The notes under the pieces were generated by a model. That model was given only the letters and a program-made list of their open reading frames with translations. It had not been told where the DNA came from and made no database searches. The translations under genes were made by a program, and so were the position numbers. 11,578 nucleotides of DNA from Actinomycetota bacterium (GTDB taxonomy: Bacteria; Actinomycetota; Thermoleophilia; Solirubrobacterales; Solirubrobacteraceae): NCBI GenBank assembly GCA_903970315.1, contig CAJCIJ010000299.1:1-11578 (forward strand). The letters are read 5' to 3'. Of the stretch, positions 1 to 5,457 are shown in pieces (the stretch's first letter is position 1; every line of letters begins with the position of its first letter).

Positions 1-195
1 CAGGTCTCCAGCGATCGCTGTGAACCGCCACTGCTGGTCGGTGGTCATCTCGGTGCGCCAGCGTCCGACGTTGGTCGCATCCGGAGGTTCACTCAGGCGC
101 GCGCGCATACGGGCGCGCATACGGGCGCGATCATCGCTCCTTGGAACCTCGCCCAGCAGAGCGACGTGTGCAAGGAAGGGTGCCCAGGAGCGAGT
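1..195 (-). pseudogene. Sulfotransferase C-terminal fragment (runs off the left edge)
   Basis: Read on the minus strand, the frame with codons at 1-3 ... 118-120 encodes a segment containing VGRWRTEMTTDQQ followed by FTAIAGDL. This resembles the C-terminal signature of Sulfotransfer-type PAPS-dependent sulfotransferases (a conserved VGRWR, then an acidic helix ending in AGDLL). Just before it lie LLGEVP and an Arg-rich stretch, also compatible with that family. The stretch continues beyond base 1, so the stop is not visible. Upstream room is too short for a whole enzyme of about 300 residues: the methyltransferase begins head-to-head at 318, and the frame loses resemblance to the family and G/C-rich third positions above about base 200. 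No P-loop-like 5'-PAPS motif is present. I read it as a remnant. It could instead be an intact gene interrupted by frameshifts. Third codon positions are more G/C-rich in this frame than in the open plus-strand frame sharing the region. Confidence 0.4.
101..124. repeat. Two tandem copies of a 12-bp unit
   Basis: GCGCGCATACGG occurs twice back to back, followed by a partial third unit. In the minus-strand sulfotransferase-like frame it encodes a repeated Met-Arg-Ala-Arg. It is an in-frame minisatellite-like duplication with no sign of being a regulatory element. Confidence 0.6.
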
Positions 196-317
196 TGGAG
201 CGTAGAACCAGGTCACCTGATGGCTATCGACGGCTCTTGGACAAGCGAGGTGTTGCGAAGAGGGTTCGCCTCTATCCACCATGAGCGGCAACGCTGCGTG
301 GTGCGTGGAACACCCTG

Positions 318-1121
318 ATGACGAGGCTGGCCACGATTGAGCAGGCCGCCGCGGGCTTTGAGCCTGTCGCCGACTCACTACGCGAGGCGGTGCTCGCCGA
401 CTACCGGAGCAGCGGTGCCGAGCTCAAGGGCGTGCCGGGATTTCTGACGCTCGAGACCAACTCAGGACTTGCGGCCCGGCGGGCGAACTCGCTGCTGGTC
501 CTGCTGGCACGCCACGAACCAGAGCTCGACCTCGACGGCCTCAGATTGCTCGATGTCGGGTGCGGGTTCGGCTCGCTGGCGGTTTACCTGGGCGTATCTG
601 GGGGCCGAGATCGCCGCAATCGACATCAGCGCCCAGCGGCTCGCGGTCGGACAGCGTGTGGCGCGCGAGTTCGGGCTCCCGGTGCGTTGGATCCAGGCTT
701 CCCTTCAGGAGCTGCCGCTGCCCGATCGATGCATCGAGCTGGTGGTGCTCAACAATTCGCTCTGCTACGTGGTGCCGCGACCCGAGCGCCTGATTGGCGT
801 CGTTCACGTTCGCCGCGTGCTGCGCCCGGGCGCCCGGCTGTTGTGCGCAACCCAAACGGCACCGCGGTGCTTGACCCGTTCACCGGTCTTCCGGGTCTCA
901 ATCGCCTTCCGCCGCGCGCCGCGCAGGCCAGCTCCCGCGTGATCGGTCGCCATCGTTCGCATGTGCGGCTGTTGAGCGCACCGGCCCAGCGCGCCGAGCT
1001 TGTCCGCTTCGGCTTCGACGTGCTCGACATCCGCGCCGTGACGCAACGCACGGTCAAGGCGTTCGACCGCTGGGTGGCCTCCTACCAGCACGTGCTTGCA
1101 CGAAGGCCAGCGGCCGGGTGA
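318..1121 (+). pseudogene. Class I SAM-dependent methyltransferase, copy 1, disrupted by two single-base indels
   Basis: The protein opens TRLATIEQAAAGFEPVAD and reaches the SAM-binding motif I LLDVGCGFGS (about residues 77-86). At 590-592 a GGG run carries one base too many. The methyltransferase continues one frame over as AYLGAEIAAIDIS, with the acidic residue of motif II, then PLPDRCIELVVLNNSLCYV and VLRPGARLL. Near 843 one G is missing and the original frame resumes with VRNPNGTAVLDPFTGLP and a normal C-terminus. Removing one G and restoring the other gives a continuous protein of 267 residues, a usual length for the family. The likely role is methylation of a sugar or lipid-linked glycan, inferred from the neighbours. 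The ATG is supported by the paralogue at 11486, which begins with nearly the same residues; there is only a weak GGA upstream. As written, no functional product is expected. Sequencing error is the main alternative to true decay. Confidence 0.75.
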
Positions 1122-1284
1122 GTTGGTCGAGCCGGGGGAGACAGTCGCGTTTGTGAGGGCGCTGCGCGCGATGCTCCACCAGCCACCGGAGCGACGCGCA
1201 CAGCTCGGGCATGCCGCGCGTGGGCACACTCTACGGGCGGCGCTCTTCTTCGACAGAGAACAGCGGCGCTACAGGTCGCGGTAG
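1117..1284 (+). pseudogene. Glycosyltransferase family 4 C-terminal fragment
   Basis: The frame reads GELVEPGETVAFVRALRAML, then QPPERRAQLGHAAR, and ends at TAG 1282-1284. This is the typical end of a GT4 (Glycos_transf_1) enzyme: a G-x-L-V-x-P-G turn, a helix ending in the L-x-x-P residues, then L-G-x-x-A-R. Only about 55 residues are present, so the N-terminal acceptor half and the EX7E catalytic region are absent. It begins inside the last codons of the methyltransferase, with no start codon or ribosome site of its own. It also overlaps the tail of the YdjC gene on the other strand by 16 bases. This is probably what remains of a downstream glycosyltransferase after deletion. The remaining 1122-1268 gap contains nothing else I can identify. 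Confidence 0.5.
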
Positions 1285-1970
1285 GACCCGAGCGGCATCG
1301 TCGCTAACGCCTCGAGCCATCCGCTCCCAAGGAGCGCGTCGCGCTCCCGTTGCAGTACCGGATGCACCATTACCTCGAGGGTGCGGGTGCGCGCCTGCTC
1401 CAGGATGCCCAGGCCTGCGCCGCCGAGCGCCGGGTGCACACGCTCGAGCGGGATACACGCGTCGGGGCGGCGGAACCGCCGCATCAGCCAGCGCTGCCCA
1501 AATGTCCGCCTGCCCGCAGTCGTCAACGGCGGCCTGATAGCGAGATTGCGCGGCAGCTGTCCGAGCACCGCGGGATGGACGTGAATGTGGTGGTGGCCGT
1601 CGAGGTGCGTCGGCTCGCCGAAGAGTTCGCGGAATTGTTCGAGCTGATCAGCTAGCGCCGAGGCAACCAGCTGGGCGGGGGGAGCGCCGCCGTTGTCATC
1701 GGCCCCCCCGTGAGCCCCGAAGATCGCCGTCAGGCACAGCTGCCGGGCGCGCGCCTCCTCCGGCACGTCGCCCCCAGCGAAAGGCAGAGTGAAGTTGAGG
1801 TGCATCCCTACAGACAGACCGCTCGCGAGTGCGAGCTGCGCCGCGTGTTCGCTGTCGGGCATCCACACCATCGCCGACGTGGAGGTGATCGCCCCTGCCG
1901 CAAAGCACTCGGCCACGGCCTCAGTCGTCGACGGACTGGCTCCCATGTCATCGGCGTTAATGATCAGCAC
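1269..1970 (-). CDS. YdjC/ChbG-family carbohydrate deacetylase
   Basis: The product is a metal-dependent deacetylase of the YdjC fold, the family of ChbG (chitooligosaccharide deacetylase) and HpnK. It probably removes an N-acetyl group from an amino sugar of the glycan made here; the substrate is inferred. With a GTG start at 1970 the protein has 233 residues, close to the family norm. The N-terminus gives LIINADDMG (Asp7 as likely base, Asp8 as metal ligand). GMHLNFT supplies His57, HLDGHHHIHVHP (122-133) holds the second His cluster, VMVHP (His203) is the conserved late motif, and the end SYRDL is characteristic. The frame stays open upstream to 2261, but that part is antisense to the next gene and lacks family similarity, so I start at 1970. 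There is no clear Shine-Dalgarno site. The gene is divergent from the glycosyltransferase at 2044 and its tail overlaps the GT4 remnant. It appears intact. Confidence 0.85.
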   Translation of the reverse strand: MLIINADDMGASPSTTEAVAECFAAGAITSTSAMVWMPDSEHAAQLALASGLSVGMHLNFTLPFAGGDVPEEARARQLCLTAIFGAHGGADDNGGAPPAQLVASALADQLEQFRELFGEPTHLDGHHHIHVHPAVLGQLPRNLAIRPPLTTAGRRTFGQRWLMRRFRRPDACIPLERVHPALGGAGLGILEQARTRTLEVMVHPVLQRERDALLGSGWLEALATMPLGSYRDL

Positions 1971-1995
1971 CGATCGGAACGCTAACGGTCGCCCA

Positions 1996-2029
1996 GTAGC
2001 GGTGATGACTGAAGCGCACCCACCGCTAC
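1996..2029. promoter_or_regulatory. 9-bp inverted repeat in the divergent intergenic region (possible operator)
   Basis: GTAGCGGTG (1996-2004) and CACCGCTAC (2021-2029) are perfect reverse complements separated by 16 bases. The pair sits between the divergent YdjC and glycosyltransferase starts. The right arm overlaps the candidate -10 element TACGAT. Arm spacing (25 bp centre to centre) would put both half-sites on roughly the same DNA face two to two-and-a-half turns apart. It could be a repressor site or a transcribed hairpin. Its function is inferred from position only. Confidence 0.4.
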
Positions 2030-2032
2030 GAT
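2005..2032 (+). promoter_or_regulatory. Candidate promoter for the 1066-aa glycosyltransferase
   Basis: ATGACT (2005-2010, four of six matches to TTGACA) and TACGAT (2027-2032, four of six to TATAAT) are separated by 16 bases. Transcription would start about 3-7 bases before the ATG at 2044. That would give a leaderless or near-leaderless message, in keeping with the absence of a Shine-Dalgarno sequence and with actinobacterial practice. Both boxes are weak, so the call is tentative. Confidence 0.28.
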
Positions 2033-2043
2033 AGCCCCGACGA

Positions 2044-5000
2044 ATGCGCCGTGATCGGGCAAGAGACGCACGTGCCGGTGAAGGTGACCCGACGGGAGGC
2101 GCGCAGAACCCATCTGCCTCTGGTCCGGTGCGCCGCAAGCCGACGCCACCGGTCACGGCTGCCGGCGACCTCGGGTCCGGGTCCGCGAGCGAGCGGATTC
2201 GTGAACTCGAGCGAACTGTTTCGTCGTTGGCCGTCGGCATAGACCAAGTCGAGCGTGACATCGAGCGTATCGCCAGCTCGCGCGCGTGGCGCTGGGGTCA
2301 CGGGCTGACCACGCTCGTTTGGCGCATCCGACGCCGAAGGATGGTCACAACCGGGGCCGTCGAGCGCGCGCTCGAACGTGTCGACCAGATCAGGCGTTCC
2401 AACCCCGGATTGCCGGTGTCCGCGGAGCCGGCTGGGCCTGTCAGCGAGCGCGCGCCGCGCGCATACAGCGCTGACGCGGTCAGCCGCGCCGAGCAGCAGT
2501 CGCGCCGTGAGCAGCTCGCGCGGGAGCTGCGGGGGCACTTCGGTGATCCCCCCACGCTGGATCCGTGGCCCACCGTCACCGCCGTGATCCTCTCGCGCGA
2601 CGGCCACGCGCGGGTGCAGCGGCTGCTCGAGGGCCTGCGAATGCACACCGATTATCCGGCACTCGACGTAATCGTCGTTGACAACGCATCCGAGAGGCCG
2701 CTGTCGACGACAGTCCAGGACAGTGGACTGGCGTCTGCAACCGTTCTCCGCCTCGAACACCATCTCACGTTCGCGGAGGCCAACAACGCGGCGGCGGGCA
2801 GCGCTAGCGGTGAGATCTTGCTGTTCCTCAACGACGACATCGAGCCGTTTGAGAGGGCCTGGCTAAAGGAGCTCGTGGCGACCGCCCGCGCAGACGGGAT
2901 CGGCGCGGCGGGCGCCACACTGCTGCACGTTGCACACGACCACGCGGTAACTGCGAGCGGCTGGATCCTCCAGCATCGCGGCATCCGGTTTCGCATCGAC
3001 GACCACCTTCCGCGCGCGTACAACGACGGCGACGGCGAGGAGCTGTTCGGTGAGTCGCTGTCCGAGTCCCTGCGATGCCCCGCCGTCACGGCCGCGTGCA
3101 TGGCGATCCAGCGCCCCGTGTTTGAGCGTGTCGGCGGCTTTGGCCGCGGCTACCGTTTCGGGACCGAGGACGTGGATCTGGGCCTGAGGCTGCTGTCGGC
3201 CGGACTCGACGTGGTGTGCGTGGGCAGAGCCGTCGCATTTCACCGCGAGTCTGCCACCCAGGCGTCGCGGGCAAGCGTCGAGATCGCCGAGAACCGCCGC
3301 GTCAACCGCGAGCTGTTCTGCGAGCGCTGGGGGGCGCGACTGCGCCGGGAGTTGCGCAGCGCGCGGCTGTCCGGAAACGGCTACTGGACCACGGAACGTG
3401 CGCACCTAGGCATCACGGTGACCTCACTTGACGACAGTGAGGGCTGGGGCGATGGGTACACAGCACACGAGCTGGGACAGGCGCTTGAGGCACACGGAAT
3501 CCGCGTGACGTACCTGCCGCGGAAGCAGGCCGCCGAGCACGCCGTGCCGAGCGATCTCGACGCACTGGTCACGCTGATGGACGATTTCGACCTGCAGGGC
3601 ATACACCCGGCCGTGACGGTGTTCGCGTGGGTGCGCAACTGGGCCGATCGCTGGGTCGAGCGTCCGTGGTTGAGCAGGGTGGATCGCTGCCTCTGCTCTT
3701 CTGCCGGATTGGCCTCGGTGATCGAGCACGCTGTGGGCGTGACATCGGTGCCTTTCGCGCTGGCCACAAACCCGAACCGCTTTCGCCAGCTAAACATGGC
3801 GCGCTCCTACGACTATGTGCTCACCGCCAACCGATGGGGCGTCGAGCGCGCAATCGAGAAGGCGTTCGCGCCGCGCCCGGGCGAGCGCGTGGGGATCTTC
3901 GGCAAGGGCTGGGAGGACGTGTCGGCCGTCGCCGACCATTGGTGCGGACCGGTGCCGTACGCGCAGCTGCCCGACATATACGCGCGTGCGCGGGTGGTGC
4001 TCGATGACACCGCGGGGCCCACGCTCCCATACGGTGCCATCAACGCACGCGTGTTCGACGCGCTGGCGTGCGGCGCGCTCGTGGTGACCAACTGCGCACA
4101 GGGTGCGCGAGAGCTTTTCGACGACGACTTCCCGGTGTGGTCGGGGATGGAGGATCTGCGCGGGCTGCTGGACGAGCTGCTGACCGACGAGTCCCGGCGG
4201 CTCGACTTGGTCGCGCGCTACCGGGCCACCGTGCTCGCGGGCCATACCTACGAGCATCGCGCGCGGAGGCTTTTAGAGCTCGCGCACGATAGCGTCGAAA
4301 GCTTGTCGTTCGTAATACGCATCGGCGCACCGGACTGGGAGCGCGCGACGCGTTGGGGCGACCTGTACTTCGCGCAGGCGGTCGCACAGGAGCTCCGCCG
4401 GCGCGGCCACAGCTGCGCGATCCAGGTTCTCGCGGAATGGAATGGCGCCGAGGGCTCGTGCTACGACGTGTCGATCGTGCTGCGCGGGCGTAGTCGCCAC
4501 CGCCCGAAGCCCGGCCAGCTGAACGTGTTGTGGGCCATCAGCCACCCGGGCGAGCTCACGGCCAGCGAGTGTGATGACTACGACCTCATCGCTGCCGCGT
4601 CCGCGAGTCACGCATCCGTGCTCGCCGAACAGACGCGAACGCCGGTGTTCGCGCTCGAGCAGGCCACTGACCCGCGCCGGTTCTGGCCCGACCCGGATCC
4701 CGCGGTCGCCCACGACCTGGTGTTCGTAGGCAACTCGCGTGGAGTAAGACGCCAGGCGCTCGACTGGCTGCTGCCAACCGAACGCGACGTGGCAGTGTGG
4801 GGGGGCGACTGGGACGGGCTCATCGACCAAAGCCTCGTGCGTGGCGAGTTCATCGCCAACGATGCGCTCCGTAGGGTCTACTCATCGGCGAAGATCGTGC
4901 TCGCCGACCACTGGCCCGACATGCGCCAGCACGGCTACATCTCCAACCGCATCTACGATGCCTTGGCCAGCGGCGCGATCGTCTTGAGCGACCAGGTCGA

Positions 5001-5244
5001 CGGCCTCCAGGAGCGCTTCGGCGACACAGTCGCGGTTTACCACAGCGCTGAGGACCTGGCCGGTCAAATTGAGTTGCTGCTCGCAGACCAAAAGGGTAGG
5101 CGCGAGCTCGCGATGAAGGGTCGTGAGCTCGTACTCGGGGCACACACATTCGAGCGACGCGTCGACGCGCTGCTAGAGCGTGTCAAGGCACGGTGGAGCG
5201 AGCTCGGGCGCGAGCACCACATCGCCGCCAGCAGACCCACGTGA
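2044..5244 (+). CDS. Multidomain glycosyltransferase: GT2 + two tandem CgeB-like GT-B modules (paralogue 1)
   Basis: This 1066-residue cytoplasmic enzyme probably adds several sugars to a growing glycan. Residues 1-50 are low-complexity; about 55-130 are helical and include ERIASSRAWRWGHG. A GT2 domain follows (about 178-450): VTAVILSRDG, VIVVDNAS, the metal-binding FLNDDIEPF (Asp264/265) and the acceptor-side GTEDVDLGL (Glu375/Asp376). Two GT-B modules of the CgeB/Glyco_trans_1_2 type come next. Module 1 (454-750) has WVRNWADRW and ARVFDALACGALVV. Module 2 (755-1050) has WAISHPGEL and NRIYDALASGAIVL. Each module ends with a similar HT(Y/F)E(H/R)R helix, showing an internal duplication. Both carry Asp (672, 972) where retaining GT-B enzymes often have Glu. 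Compared with the paralogue at 8035, the N-terminal coiled coil is about 80 residues shorter. An in-frame TAG at 2032 limits the start, but a later start in the disordered N-terminus is possible. Confidence 0.93.
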   Translation: MRRDRARDARAGEGDPTGGAQNPSASGPVRRKPTPPVTAAGDLGSGSASERIRELERTVSSLAVGIDQVERDIERIASSRAWRWGHGLTTLVWRIRRRRMVTTGAVERALERVDQIRRSNPGLPVSAEPAGPVSERAPRAYSADAVSRAEQQSRREQLARELRGHFGDPPTLDPWPTVTAVILSRDGHARVQRLLEGLRMHTDYPALDVIVVDNASERPLSTTVQDSGLASATVLRLEHHLTFAEANNAAAGSASGEILLFLNDDIEPFERAWLKELVATARADGIGAAGATLLHVAHDHAVTASGWILQHRGIRFRIDDHLPRAYNDGDGEELFGESLSESLRCPAVTAACMAIQRPVFERVGGFGRGYRFGTEDVDLGLRLLSAGLDVVCVGRAVAFHRESATQASRASVEIAENRRVNRELFCERWGARLRRELRSARLSGNGYWTTERAHLGITVTSLDDSEGWGDGYTAHELGQALEAHGIRVTYLPRKQAAEHAVPSDLDALVTLMDDFDLQGIHPAVTVFAWVRNWADRWVERPWLSRVDRCLCSSAGLASVIEHAVGVTSVPFALATNPNRFRQLNMARSYDYVLTANRWGVERAIEKAFAPRPGERVGIFGKGWEDVSAVADHWCGPVPYAQLPDIYARARVVLDDTAGPTLPYGAINARVFDALACGALVVTNCAQGARELFDDDFPVWSGMEDLRGLLDELLTDESRRLDLVARYRATVLAGHTYEHRARRLLELAHDSVESLSFVIRIGAPDWERATRWGDLYFAQAVAQELRRRGHSCAIQVLAEWNGAEGSCYDVSIVLRGRSRHRPKPGQLNVLWAISHPGELTASECDDYDLIAAASASHASVLAEQTRTPVFALEQATDPRRFWPDPDPAVAHDLVFVGNSRGVRRQALDWLLPTERDVAVWGGDWDGLIDQSLVRGEFIANDALRRVYSSAKIVLADHWPDMRQHGYISNRIYDALASGAIVLSDQVDGLQERFGDTVAVYHSAEDLAGQIELLLADQKGRRELAMKGRELVLGAHTFERRVDALLERVKARWSELGREHHIAASRPT

Positions 5245-5248
5245 GCGA

Positions 5249-5434
5249 TCACCCGGCGTTGTCGCCGCCCCTAGCGCAAACGCGGGGTGAATCGACCACG
5301 TCGGTCACCCCGACGCCACCACCGGACGACAGTAGCGAGAGGTGCGCGTGAATCTCGTCGAACTCACCGCTGAGCTCCTTTAGTCGCGCATGCAATCGCT
5401 GCTGCCGACTCGCCGGGCCATCCGTGGCAGGCAC
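5249..5434 (-). CDS. Possible small hypothetical protein after the flippase
   Basis: With a GTG start at 5434 this frame would give 61 residues, beginning 23 bases after the flippase stop and ending 4 bases from the convergent glycosyltransferase. The centre, RQQRLHARLKELSGEF followed by DEIHAHLSLL, looks like a soluble amphipathic helix. The rest is Gly/Val-rich with no recognisable domain. Third-position G/C is only moderate, there is no convincing ribosome site, and two hairpins lie in its 3' part. The same frame is open upstream to 5542 inside the flippase gene. I do not recognise it. It is equally likely to be non-coding sequence at the convergent junction. Confidence 0.22.
   Translation of the reverse strand: MPATDGPASRQQRLHARLKELSGEFDEIHAHLSLLSSGGGVGVTDVVDSPRVCARGGDNAG
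5254..5312. terminator. Two hairpins between convergent genes (possible bidirectional terminator)
   Basis: CGGCG-TTGT-CGCCG (5254-5267) is a perfect 5-bp stem with a 4-base loop. Farther on, CGGGGTGA (5283-5290) pairs with TCACCCCG (5305-5312). Inside it CGAC-CAC-GTCG (5293-5303) forms a second stem, so together about 12 base pairs form with a small internal bulge. They lie 10 and 39 bases after the + strand glycosyltransferase stop and downstream of the - strand flippase. No T-tract follows on either strand, so this would be a non-canonical terminator or an mRNA 3'-end stabiliser. Confidence 0.4.
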
Positions 5435-5457
5435 ACGCTCGGCCCCAGCGCTGGCGG

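Noticed and set aside
1..318. Plus-strand frame open from base 1 to TGA 316-318, overlapping the methyltransferase ATG as TGATGA.
   Set aside because: The overlap looks like translational coupling, but the translation is Cys/His/Gly-mixed with no recognisable domain and has weaker third-position G/C than the minus strand, where a sulfotransferase signature is visible.
585..850. Programmed ribosomal frameshifting in the methyltransferase.
   Set aside because: Two opposite shifts would be needed with no slippery heptamer or pseudoknot at either site. Simple base gain and loss in G runs explains it better.
1971..2261. Upstream extension of the YdjC reading frame, adding 97 residues.
   Set aside because: It is antisense to the glycosyltransferase N-terminus, and family members begin directly at the NADDxG strand.
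2026..2763. 245-residue minus-strand frame over the first glycosyltransferase.
   Set aside because: The opposite strand encodes a clear GT2 start. The minus product is Arg/Pro-rich without motifs.
4273..4830. 185-residue minus-strand frame.
   Set aside because: It lies wholly opposite conserved GT-B coding sequence and has no domain-like composition.
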